NCBI RefSeq assembly: GCF_017168195.1
Contig: NZ_JADNYL010000003.1
Location: 62,001 to 126,000 of the forward strand
Length of the DNA: 64,000 nucleotides
DNA from: Thalassotalea sp. G2M2-11
GTDB lineage: Bacteria; Pseudomonadota; Gammaproteobacteria; Enterobacterales; Alteromonadaceae
Direction: 5' to 3'
Part shown: piece after piece, positions 36,650 to 44,108 of the stretch
Layout of the letters: each line of letters begins with the position of its first letter
Numbering within the stretch: the first letter of the stretch is position 1
Notes under the pieces: model-generated
Databases searched by the model: none
Seen by the model: only the letters and a program-made list of their open reading frames with translations
Told to the model about the DNA's origin: nothing
Program-made: the position numbers and the translations under genes

Positions 36650-36933
36650 GCCTCGACCCGAGACATGGATGTCGAGGGCTGCCGTTGTTCATGGATGATA
36701 AATTGGCAGGTATCGGGGCATACGCTAGTTCATTATCAAAGTCTTCCGCTGATTGGGCGCCACGGGGAGTCCAGAGGGGCATTTGGCGTGTAACGCCCCT
36801 CTGGGTGCTGCGGCCACCGCCGCAATGGTGTTAATAGGTTATTTAAATTAGAAAGTATTTATTCTGAAAAATGCTTTTGAACTTGGAGGTTGTTTTTTAT
36901 GAATGATCAATAATCGAGCTAACGTTCAGATAC
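36650..36933 (-). repeat. Structured repeat, copy R4 (inverted)
   Basis: Core at 36755-36865 read on the - strand: AAATACTTTCTAATTTA, stem A TGCGGC/GCCGCA (36809-36814, 36819-36824), stem B CCAGAGGGGC/GCCCCTCTGG (36771-36780, 36795-36804), then the GCGCC end. Its tail at 36655-36715 has GACATGGATGTC-type palindromes. The AATCGAGCTAACGTTCAGATAC motif of R1 and R2 occurs at 36911-36932, on the other side and in + orientation. Confidence 0.8.
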
Positions 36934-37131
36934 AAATAAAAACTCTGTTATGGTTCGATACCTTTAATTAAAACTGGTATTGAAGAGATGTGTTCTTATC
37001 TAAAAAAAATCAATGGCTTGTGATTATTTCTGGTTAAAAGAGTAGCTTTTTAATATATAACCATGACACGTGATTTTCCTTTTGTTATAGTAAGTTTATT
37101 GGACGAAAGTCATAAAATTAAGGGACTAATT

Positions 37132-37890
37132 ATGTATAAATCTGTAGCTCTATCCGTTGCGTTGTTTTTTGCTTCAACGTTTCATCAAGCGTACGCTTCG
37201 TTGATCACCCACGAAATTATTTTAGACACCTATCAAGTTTGTTTTGATGGCATTGATTGCTCTGATGTCGATATGATTGAAAATGGTGATTTAGAACAGT
37301 ATGCTGATGATTTTTTCAGTGTTGTTGGCTTAGATATTGTTTTTGGTGATATTCAAGTGCTCAATTATGCGCGTCCTGAAAACTCTAGCATAGATACTCG
37401 TTTTTATGACTATTTCACATTAGCAGGCTATGGGCAAGATCCTACTGGATATACGACAGTTCCTACATTTTTTGAACAATCATTTGACACTTTCTCTTTA
37501 GGACTTGGATACTTGGGATATGCCGGAGTATTAGTTAATTCGGTTAGTGATTATGCAGATAATATGGTAACTTTTATACACGAATTAGGGCATAACTTAG
37601 GCTTAGATCATTATTTTGATTACGGTATAGGGGCTACAAATAATTTTATGGATTACTCTGCTTGTGCTTATAGTTGCACTATCACAGAAGAGCAAATCTC
37701 TTTTGTTCGTACAGGCATTGAGAATAATGCATATAGTTTTGTTCATGAAATAAGTAATGATATCGATCAAGTATCAGTACCTGAGCCTTCCACGCTGTTA
37801 TTGTTTACCTTTTTAATTTTATTTCTATTAATTTTCCCAAGTGCTAATAACAATATTCCTAACACAACGGATGAGAGCATACTTGTTTAA
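37132..37890 (+). CDS. Secreted PEP-CTERM putative metzincin-type metalloprotease
   Basis: 252 residues from ATG 37132 (AGGGA eight bases upstream); upstream in-frame start at 37063 is not used. Signal peptide MYKSVALSVALFFASTFHQAYA. The zinc motif HELGHNLGLDH begins at His150 (HExxHxxGxxH), typical of metzincins, with Glu151 as catalytic base and a later Met in FMDYSACAYSC that could be the Met-turn. The C-terminus has VPEPST followed by a hydrophobic helix, a PEP-CTERM sorting signal read by an exosortase. The usual basic cluster after the helix is missing; instead the tail is PSANNNIPNTT. It lies between repeats R4 and R2. Confidence 0.8.
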   Translation: MYKSVALSVALFFASTFHQAYASLITHEIILDTYQVCFDGIDCSDVDMIENGDLEQYADDFFSVVGLDIVFGDIQVLNYARPENSSIDTRFYDYFTLAGYGQDPTGYTTVPTFFEQSFDTFSLGLGYLGYAGVLVNSVSDYADNMVTFIHELGHNLGLDHYFDYGIGATNNFMDYSACAYSCTITEEQISFVRTGIENNAYSFVHEISNDIDQVSVPEPSTLLLFTFLILFLLIFPSANNNIPNTTDESILV

Positions 37891-37969
37891 TTTCAATGAA
37901 CAAAGTGATTGGGTTTCTTTGATGTAAATTGAGTTTACAAATAAGAAGACAGGGTGTTTTTTATACTTT

Positions 37970-38122
37970 TATTGTAAATTATATTATTTATCTTAGTTAT
38001 ATTGTCTCGGCGGCAACAGCAGCCAAAGGGAGACTACCTCCTGCCTCCCTTTGGAAACCCTCGGAGCTGCAGAAAAATCTAGTTTTTCATTCATCATCAA
38101 TAATCGAGCTAACGTTCAGATA
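37970..38122 (+). repeat. Structured repeat, copy R2
   Basis: Closest to R1: stem B is identical in both arms, CCAAAGGGAG (38023-38032) with CTCCCTTTGG (38045-38054), followed by CCCTCGGAGCTGC and GAAAAAT. Stem A is degraded (TTGTC with GGCAA, 38002-38006 and 38012-38016). The tail carries AATCGAGCTAACGTTCAGATAC at 38102-38123 but lacks the CATCC palindromes. Confidence 0.82.
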
Positions 38123-38281
38123 CGCTTAAAGGGTAAATATTTTAGGTTTTCTGAACTTCTCTTCTTGATATTGTCATTGCTGAGATGACTAAGTGGTATA
38201 ACTATTTAAGGTCATGAGATCAACAAATCTTCGCTAGCCACTTCCTTTATGTATCACCATTATCGTTTAGATTTACTAAAA

Positions 38282-38308
38282 ATTATGGCTCCCAAAAGGA
38301 GCCATAAT
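38282..38308 (-). terminator. Intrinsic terminator of the esterase gene
   Basis: ATTATGGCTCC (38282-38292) pairs perfectly with GGAGCCATAAT (38298-38308), loop of five. On the - strand the stem runs into TTTTT, 62 bases after the esterase stop. Confidence 0.65.
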
Positions 38309-38369
38309 GTAAGATAGAGATATTAAATAATAAAAATAATTAATAAAAACGGCACTACAACGTTAGTTT

Positions 38370-39545
38370 TTATTTGCCCATCGTAATGCTTTCACTTGCT
38401 AAAAGCTTAGCAACTCTTTCTTTGTTCTTTTCAAAAATTACTTTATTTGTGTCATCTGGGGCAGCCATCTTCAATGCTTTTGAATAATTTTTATAAGCCT
38501 CATTTAGCTGACCAACTTTCTCTTGCGCATCGGCTAAACTGTCATAAACATTGGCTGAATTCGGGTACAATTCTACGTTATAAGTAAATATTTCTAGCGC
38601 ATCCTCTAAATTTTTATTCCCTAAAGCGTTGTAACCCAAATTGTTAATCACTCCTTCGGGTATGTTTACATCAAAGCCAAATTTAGAAGAAATGCCTTTG
38701 TAGTGAGCTTGAACTGCACTTAAACCTTGGGTGAAAGTTTCACGGGGCATCAGCCAGCCATCCCATACTTGTTTTAGACCAAAATACTGGCTACGCAATA
38801 CCGTTGAACCATGATCTTCATCATCAAATTCTTTGTTGGCAAATATTAAGCCGTCAACGTTGTTTTCTTTAGCGACGTTAACAAAATTGTTGTAAGGTGT
38901 GATCATTCTGTCACCTTCTGCGGCCATGGTGACAAAAAGAGTACGTTCAAGTGATTTTGTATGATTAAAAAATGTCTTAGCATCATCTATTAAGCGTTGT
39001 TCGTCCCACCATAAACTTGGGCTGACCGAAATATAAGCATTAAACAATTGTGGTTTTGTTAAAAAGGCGTTTATAGCAAATAACCCGCCGAATGAGTGAC
39101 CACTGAAGACACGATAAGGCTGAGTGCGATAGTTTTTTTCAATATAAGGGATTAATTCTTGCTCAAAAAATTCTAAAAAATTATCGGCGCCACCACCATT
39201 TTGAAATCGCTCATCTTTTGATATTAATATTTTTGGGGTTAAATCACGCGTTCTGTCTGTATTTGCAACACCCACAATGATCATTTGTGGAATACGACCA
39301 TTGTCGGCGAGAAAGTTCATCGTACCTACTGTATGACTGAAATGACCTGGTCCGTCGGTAAGATAGAGTACTGGAAATCGATTTTTGCTGGTGAGGTAAG
39401 CATCAGGCAAATGGATTTGAATACTGCGTTGTTCTTTGAGTATTTCAGATTCAATTTTTATGGTGTTACCGATTGAAATATTGCTATCTACAGCCGCTGC
39501 TAGATTTGGTATAGACAATAAAATTATTAGGATTAATCGTTTCAT
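38370..39545 (-). CDS. Secreted alpha/beta-hydrolase esterase (Fes/esterase D-like) with TPR tail
   Basis: 391 residues. Signal peptide MKRLILIILLSIPNLAAA. Residues about 25-280 are an esterase domain (Pfam putative esterase): FPVLYLTDG, nucleophile Ser in GHSFGGLFA, and a possible catalytic His in DEDHGST. Family relatives hydrolyse siderophore esters or carbohydrate esters; the substrate here is unknown. Residues about 300-385 hold TPR-like sequence (LGYNALGNKNLEDALEIFTYNVELYPNSANVYDSL). On the - strand alone, in a repeat-rich segment; its terminator lies at 38282 and a dyad at 39599 upstream. Confidence 0.85.
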   Translation of the reverse strand: MKRLILIILLSIPNLAAAVDSNISIGNTIKIESEILKEQRSIQIHLPDAYLTSKNRFPVLYLTDGPGHFSHTVGTMNFLADNGRIPQMIIVGVANTDRTRDLTPKILISKDERFQNGGGADNFLEFFEQELIPYIEKNYRTQPYRVFSGHSFGGLFAINAFLTKPQLFNAYISVSPSLWWDEQRLIDDAKTFFNHTKSLERTLFVTMAAEGDRMITPYNNFVNVAKENNVDGLIFANKEFDDEDHGSTVLRSQYFGLKQVWDGWLMPRETFTQGLSAVQAHYKGISSKFGFDVNIPEGVINNLGYNALGNKNLEDALEIFTYNVELYPNSANVYDSLADAQEKVGQLNEAYKNYSKALKMAAPDDTNKVIFEKNKERVAKLLASESITMGK

Positions 39546-39598
39546 AGTTTGTCGTCCTTTTATCGTTATATTTATTGATTTATAGTTAATTTTTCAAT

Positions 39599-39630
39599 AA
39601 CTACGATTTTTATCGTAGTTTATTTTTTTT
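39599..39630 (+). terminator. Hairpin with T-tract upstream of the esterase gene
   Basis: AACTACGAT (39599-39607), loop TTTT, ATCGTAGTT (39612-39620), then TATTTTTTTT. On the + strand it has terminator form, yet no + strand gene precedes it closely. Its place 54 bases before the - strand esterase start also fits an operator. Role undecided. Confidence 0.45.
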
Positions 39631-39898
39631 CATATGCCAAGTATGAGTAAAAAATAGAAGATGAGAGAGAACGGTTGCACAGATTACTTTTTAGTTATAA
39701 TACTGTTAAGAATATCTAGCACTGAAGGTGAGTTCTTGCGCATACAGTGCTCTGTTCATCCCCTGAATACTTTTCTTAATTTCAGCGTTTGTTAAAGCAG
39801 AATCTATGCTTCGTTCAAATTCATTTAATTTTTCTTGTTTGTTTCTTCGTATTTGGTTCGATTGAACGTGAGCAGGGCGATTTATGCTTCAGTGAGTT

Positions 39899-40008
39899 GG
39901 GCACCGAGGGAGTTGTTAGAGGGAAACGGTGTTATTTTCCTCTAACGTGCTGCGGATACTGCCGCAATGGCGTTAATAAGTTAACTAAATTAGAAAGTTT
40001 TCATTATG
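39899..40008 (-). repeat. Structured repeat, copy R5 (inverted)
   Basis: Read on the - strand: AAACTTTCTAATTTAGTTAA, stem A TGCGG/CCGCA (39951-39955, 39962-39966), stem B about 12 pairs with one G-U (39915-39926, 39935-39946; GTTAGAGG with CCTCTAAC), then CTCCCTCGGTGCCC. The arm sequences differ from R1, R3 and R4 but pair equally well. Confidence 0.8.
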
Positions 40009-40013
40009 AAAAA

Positions 40014-40078
40014 ATGCTTTTTAGTTTGTTGGTTTTTATCTGGTTATTTGTCAAGGGTGCTCGACGGCACCCCGACAT
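40014..40078 (+). repeat. Structured repeat, truncated copy R6
   Basis: Only the 5' part: CTTTTTAGTTTG, then nested stem TGTC/GACA (40049-40052, 40074-40077) with GGGTGC/GCACCC (40055-40060, 40067-40072). The sequence GGGTGCTCGACGGCACCC is shared with R3. Stem B is lost. Confidence 0.65.
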
Positions 40079-40089
40079 AAATGCTATAG

Positions 40090-40680
40090 CTACAACCCTC
40101 TAAAAAATATCCGCTTCACATCGAATTTATTGAGCATTTTTTCCATTAACTCTAGATCAGAGATCCGATCGTCTAACGCTTCCATTTTTAATTCGTGTTT
40201 TACTAATTTACTGTCTTGAGCTTTATCTAACCCACCACTAGCGATAAAGTCTCGAATACTTTGCAGCTCTCCTTTATCTAACCAAACACCGCAATGTAGA
40301 CAAGAATCAATCAGTACCCCTGAAATGAATTTGAAGTTACGACGAGTCATCATCTTTTGGCAGTTAGCGCAGGGTAAGTAGTTTTCAGACCGAGGGAGAC
40401 CCGGACGTGAGTAATTAGGGTTACTTGCATCATCGCGGTATACATCAAATTCAGAAGTTAACACGGAGAACTCTTCTGGCTGTAACCACAGCCCATCGCA
40501 TTTGTTGCATTTGTCTAATTCATAATTTCGATATGGATGTATTTCTAATGGAACGTTGCAACGTGGGCAATGTTTATCCTTATCTTCTTGTAATACCTTC
40601 ATGCCTCCATTGCACATTGGGCAATGAAGCACTTTATTCTTAACTATGTGATGACATGACGTGCATTGTGATTGAATCAT
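40090..40680 (-). CDS. Zinc-ribbon protein, zf-TFIIB-like
   Basis: 196 residues with many CxxC pairs: CTSC and CPMC at the N-terminus, then two zf-TFIIB-type units, CPRC with KCNKCDGLWLQPEE and CANC with CLHCGVWLDKGE. A leucine/charged helix (KHELKMEALDDRISDLELMEKML) closes the protein and may be a coiled coil. No signal peptide, so cytoplasmic. The family is widespread but its function is unknown. Its stop lies close to the truncated repeat R6. Confidence 0.8.
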   Translation of the reverse strand: MIQSQCTSCHHIVKNKVLHCPMCNGGMKVLQEDKDKHCPRCNVPLEIHPYRNYELDKCNKCDGLWLQPEEFSVLTSEFDVYRDDASNPNYSRPGLPRSENYLPCANCQKMMTRRNFKFISGVLIDSCLHCGVWLDKGELQSIRDFIASGGLDKAQDSKLVKHELKMEALDDRISDLELMEKMLNKFDVKRIFFRGL

Positions 40681-40863
40681 TCTATGTCCTTATAACTTTG
40701 GGCACTGCCTGTTTTCAATATACTGTAGTGATATGTTCTTTAAAAGACTTAATGTTACGCATAATAAGAGATTAGAGTAATAACAACTGGGCAAGAGGCA
40801 TCCCGTCAGATTTCACTGTTATTGAAGAAATTCTGTTAACTAATTTTTTTGATCATGCCAATG

Positions 40864-41061
40864 TTAAATATCCGGCATAAACTGGTTTAACCCTTGTTCA
40901 TAATGAAAACCAATTTCAGCGAGTCTATTCTCCAGTTGCCGCTCGTTAACATCCATCATCGCAGCTAGGCTATGTAAATTCTGGCACTCATGACGTAACT
41001 TATCATTGGCGATACCAAGTAATATGTTGGCATCCATGTGAATGCATTTTGTCATTTCCAT
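40864..41061 (-). CDS. DUF4250-family small protein
   Basis: 65 residues from ATG 41061, preceded by GAGG six bases upstream; an in-frame ATG at 41073 would add four residues. The sequence ANILLGIANDKLRHECQNL, then MMDVNERQLENRLAEIGFHYEQGLNQF matches the pattern of the DUF4250 family (NILLSxVNxKLRD...LENRLxxIGYxYNxxxNQF). Helix-turn-helix-like content is possible but function is unknown. Confidence 0.75.
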   Translation of the reverse strand: MEMTKCIHMDANILLGIANDKLRHECQNLHSLAAMMDVNERQLENRLAEIGFHYEQGLNQFMPDI

Positions 41062-41317
41062 TACACACCTCATTAATTAGTCAATTATCTATTTAAGTGT
41101 AGTTATTAAGTATAAAAGTGCCAAAAGGTGTGTGGATAGCAAGAAAAATCAACAAGAATAGAGTGTTTGATTTCACCTTCATGGCTTTTTTAAGTTTGTC
41201 GATTATAGGGATTTGGCTTGTTTTTGAATAAACTACGAAAATGTTAGTATTTCTACTTGTTTGAAAAACAAACGAATGCTATAAAAATAACTGGAGAAAA
41301 AAACAACAGGTTGGCAT

Positions 41318-42391
41318 ATGGATTATCGGGAATCGACATTGTGTTTGGGAACAACAAATAAACTCCGTTGTGCGTGTTGTGGAGGGCAAACACATAGTGT
41401 TAACTCGATCATCACTTACGGTTATTACTTTCTTGAATACTTACCTATATTTCCTGTGAAGCGTCATACGCAAATCCATTGTTTACAATGTCAAAACATT
41501 GCTGAAGTCCCACATAATTCCTCAGATCTAAAGTTAATTTTTTCAAATGTTGCCTTAGCATTTTTTAACAAATTACGCTTGATCAGTACTTTTACCGGCA
41601 GCTTCCTGATTATTTTATTTTTGAGCTTTTATTTTTCTGAAGAACAAAAACAACAGCGCCAAAGCCAAACTCATATTGATGCCCCTAAAGTGCATGACTT
41701 TTATTATCTTGATTACCAAAAAGCGGCAGGTGACTTTCGACCACAGCACAAATACCGTGTAGCTAAAATTGTTGATATTACCGGGGGGACGGTATCTCTT
41801 GTCTATGGTAATTATTTTTACCCGCTAAAGGCTACGCTAAGAAATGGAGTTGGTATAGGGCATACTAGACGTAATGATTATTTTGAGCAAAAACGACATC
41901 ATTTTTCTTATGCGGAATTAGATAAACTGTTTCAGCATGGCTTCATTTATCGTGTTGTTAGACCTGAGCTTAACCACATCGGCCGAAACATGTCTGCGTA
42001 CATGATTGATGGCAATGTTGTTAGTAAGCTTGAAATAGTTGGGCAAGCATGGCGTTATGTGCCTGGTAAGCGGCAGAATACCCAGGCAATGGCATTACTC
42101 AAGGCTAGTTATATTGACGATAGATTTGAACAGGCTTTCGCATTATTAACACGTTCGGCAAAATTAGGCTACGCAGCCGGACAAACAAACCTAGCTGAAC
42201 TTTATTTAACAGGCATTGAAGGGACAAGAGATGTCGATTCTGCTGTATATTGGCTGTTTAAAGCCGCATTGCAGGGCTATCAACCCGCTATCGAAAAATA
42301 TCGTGTGATTTGCCAATTAGAAGAAGCCTGTCAGATAGAAGATTTTTATCAAGCATTAAATGAAGCAGGTACTACGTATACTATTTATTAA
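41318..42391 (+). CDS. Zinc-ribbon membrane protein with Sel1 repeats
   Basis: 357 residues. An N-terminal zinc ribbon is formed by CACCGG and HCLQCQN; a transmembrane helix follows (STFTGSFLIILFLSFYF, residues about 90-108). The middle part (residues 120-250) is beta-rich and not recognised. Residues about 270-345 hold two Sel1-type repeats (ALLTRSAKLGYAAGQTNLAELYLTG and AVYWLFKAALQGYQPAIEKY). The ATG at 41318 follows a GGAG-like stretch about 20 bases upstream. Function unknown; the Sel1 tail suggests protein-protein contact. Confidence 0.75.
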   Translation: MDYRESTLCLGTTNKLRCACCGGQTHSVNSIITYGYYFLEYLPIFPVKRHTQIHCLQCQNIAEVPHNSSDLKLIFSNVALAFFNKLRLISTFTGSFLIILFLSFYFSEEQKQQRQSQTHIDAPKVHDFYYLDYQKAAGDFRPQHKYRVAKIVDITGGTVSLVYGNYFYPLKATLRNGVGIGHTRRNDYFEQKRHHFSYAELDKLFQHGFIYRVVRPELNHIGRNMSAYMIDGNVVSKLEIVGQAWRYVPGKRQNTQAMALLKASYIDDRFEQAFALLTRSAKLGYAAGQTNLAELYLTGIEGTRDVDSAVYWLFKAALQGYQPAIEKYRVICQLEEACQIEDFYQALNEAGTTYTIY

Positions 42392-42517
42392 TGTCATCTT
42401 GGCAATAGCAACGCTAACTTATTAGAAAAGGAATCAAGCGCTGTGATCTATTCTGCTTTTGTTACTTAAATAATTTCAGTAAAATAGCAGCCCTTAACCA
42501 ATCCTAAAAGGTTTCCG

Positions 42518-42748
42518 ATGAAACGCGTTGTTTTATATATTACCGATAAATGCCCACATTGTCGTGAAGCGAAAAAGTACTTAGACGATCATGGCATTCA
42601 ATACCGATTAACCAATGCAAAGATGCAGCGTGGTAGAAAAGAGCTAGACGCAATCGGTGCTCGTTCTGTACCTGTGCTTAAAATAGGTAATGAGGTGATG
42701 ATTGGTTGGAATCTCAAAAACTTTAAAAAGTTCTATGGTGAGCATTAG
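42518..42748 (+). CDS. Glutaredoxin-like protein
   Basis: 76 residues with active-site CPHC at residues 12-15 (YITDKCPHCREAKKYL), cis-proline region SVPVLKIG and the start of the final helix (WNLKNFKKFYG). Thiol-disulfide exchange in the cytoplasm is expected. CPHC rather than CPYC is found in several small glutaredoxin-like proteins. It stands alone, with an AAAAGG ribosome-binding stretch upstream. Confidence 0.85.
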   Translation: MKRVVLYITDKCPHCREAKKYLDDHGIQYRLTNAKMQRGRKELDAIGARSVPVLKIGNEVMIGWNLKNFKKFYGEH

Positions 42749-43221
42749 TTAGTTGCTATCAATGTCTCGTTCAACTCAATAAAAGTTTCAGCAATGCGAC
42801 CCCATGAGTAAGGGGAGTGTCGCAGTCATAAATCTCTCACTTTTTTATTAAATTGGACAAATGTTGCATTTTTCGAGCTAATTATGTCAAATTGTTTCAG
42901 TTTTCTTACAAGAAAAATTGCTTACACTTAGTGATAAGTTACAGAATTAGACTTGTCGAAACGCTAAGTGAATCAATTTCATTACTATTTCGTTTTAGTT
43001 TTATTTTTCGATCCGGCTGATCGAGAAAATAGTACACAAATCTAGTTTATATTTACTTACAACTCGTGCTTAGCTGGTATCTCCTTTTATTCATTTAACC
43101 TGCTACGCTGTTGACAGCAAATGGAATTGCGCAAAGGAAGTGATGAATATGACGCTGCTGTCATGTTTATTGAATGGAAAGAAAAGCAGGATAATTCATA
43201 AAGGAATAAAGGAGAGTTAAC
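42749..43221. other. Intergenic region upstream of a DUF3718 gene
   Basis: 473 bases without a convincing gene. A dyad TGCGAC/GTCGCA at 42795-42800 and 42819-42824 with inner CCC/GGG is the only structure near the glutaredoxin end. The remainder is AT-rich and likely carries the promoter of the gene at 43222. Confidence 0.45.
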
Positions 43222-43617
43222 ATGAATATTAATAAAACATTAATATTTGCAACTGTGGCATTAGGTTTTTTATGTACTACAAGCAACGCTCAACAATATC
43301 GTTTTGTTGCCCAAGATAATAGTGTAGCGACTAAAGTCTGTGTGTTGATGGGGTCAAACGAAAAATCTAAAGTCAGAAGGCTGATTGAATTTGGCGGCCT
43401 TAATAAATATCAAGTAGCTAATAGTTATCGCTGTAATAATTTATCTATGGCCAAGTTTGCCGCTAAATATAATGCGGTTGACACCTTGAATTATATTAAT
43501 CGCTTTAGTCACTTTACCAATAAAGCGACACCTAGCGTCACTATTCAAGACTTAGCATTGAACCGAACAAATGAGACCGATACACCTGTTGTAGTTTATG
43601 TTGCTTCAGTTCGTTAA
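43222..43617 (+). CDS. Secreted DUF3718-family protein (copy 1)
   Basis: 131 residues with a signal peptide ending SNAQ. The core QYRFVAQDNSVATKVCVLMGSNEKSK, two cysteines (KVCVL and YRCNNL) and the YINRFSHFTNKATPSVTIQDLA block match the DUF3718 pattern known from Alteromonadales. An AAAGGAG ribosome-binding site precedes the ATG. A paralogue lies at 49894. Function unknown; a periplasmic location is expected. Confidence 0.82.
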   Translation: MNINKTLIFATVALGFLCTTSNAQQYRFVAQDNSVATKVCVLMGSNEKSKVRRLIEFGGLNKYQVANSYRCNNLSMAKFAAKYNAVDTLNYINRFSHFTNKATPSVTIQDLALNRTNETDTPVVVYVASVR

Positions 43618-44108
43618 ATAGGTATACCAATGCAATTATCAGTTAGTATTCATTTTATACGCTGATATTTTAAATGCTTATAGGTAATGAAGTGTTTATG
43701 TTACCTATAAGCATCTGTTTGGGTGTCAATCTTCAAATCAGCTACGCCAATAACCACCATAATATGTTGTTTTTGCCTTTTGAATAACATTGCTATTTTA
43801 TTTTTTATTACTTTATTTGTTATTGAGTTAGGTTTAGCACTTTTAATCGTTCAACTAGCACTCGTTAGATTCTTGTTTGTAGTTCAAGAACAGAAGCATT
43901 ATTCTTAAATCTATTTTGTGATTTATGTCACGGTATCCTATTGTTTTATAAGTTATTTGTTGTCGGAATTGACCAAGATCAACGTCTAAAAAAATTATGG
44001 TGTGATAATTAGTTTCCAAAAGGAATGATAGGTTGCCACTTGGGCAGCTTTGATATTCTAACCTCCATAAAAACGAATAGATTCGCTGCTGAGCAAGAGA
44101 ATAGCCTG
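43618..44108. other. Intergenic region before the chemoreceptor gene
   Basis: 491 bases. It starts with the terminator-like dyad at 43674-43714. A 61-codon hydrophobic frame (43723-43908) lacks a convincing ribosome-binding site. The rest is AT-rich, including TATGGTGTGATAAT at 43996-44010, a possible -10 for the MCP gene. Confidence 0.4.
43674..43714 (+). terminator. Terminator-like dyad after DUF3718 copy 1
   Basis: ATGCTTATAGGTAA (43674-43687) pairs perfectly over 14 bases with TTACCTATAAGCAT (43701-43714), loop of 13, followed by CTGTTTGGG. The weak U-run makes an intrinsic terminator plausible but not sure. Confidence 0.5.

Larger units (their letters stand above)
35857..37131. other. 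1.3-kb gene-free region with structured repeats
   Basis: No convincing gene. It holds three copies of the covarying two-hairpin repeat (35967-36187, 36242-36475 and, inverted, 36650-36933) plus CATCC-loop palindromes. Short frames here, such as 36398-36643 on the - strand, run through the palindromes and are treated as chance. The promoter of the gene at 37132 should lie near its right end. Confidence 0.7.
37891..38369. other. Intergenic region with repeat R2 and esterase terminator
   Basis: 479 bases without a gene. Repeat R2 occupies about 37970-38122 and the terminator of the - strand esterase 38282-38308. The 66-codon frame at 37929 reads through the repeat and is rejected. Confidence 0.7.
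39546..40089. other. 544-base region with repeats R5 and R6
   Basis: No gene. It contains a 9-bp dyad 54 bases upstream of the esterase start, then the inverted repeat R5 (39899-40008) and, head to head with it, the truncated R6 (40014-40078). The 104-codon frame at 39789 covers the repeats and is rejected. Confidence 0.7.

Noticed and set aside
35967-40078. Integron attC array as an explanation of the repeats
   Set aside because: The repeats lack the GTTRRRY/RYYYAAC core sites, are in mixed orientation, do not flank single cassettes regularly, and no integrase gene is seen.
35967-40078. CRISPR array
   Set aside because: Copies are 100-280 bases, irregularly spaced and in both orientations, with no short regular spacers and no cas genes.
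39789-40103. 104-codon + strand frame
   Set aside because: It runs through repeats R5 and R6 and shows no protein family likeness.
43723-43908. 61-codon hydrophobic frame
   Set aside because: No ribosome-binding site or plausible start; hydrophobicity is expected for T-rich DNA.
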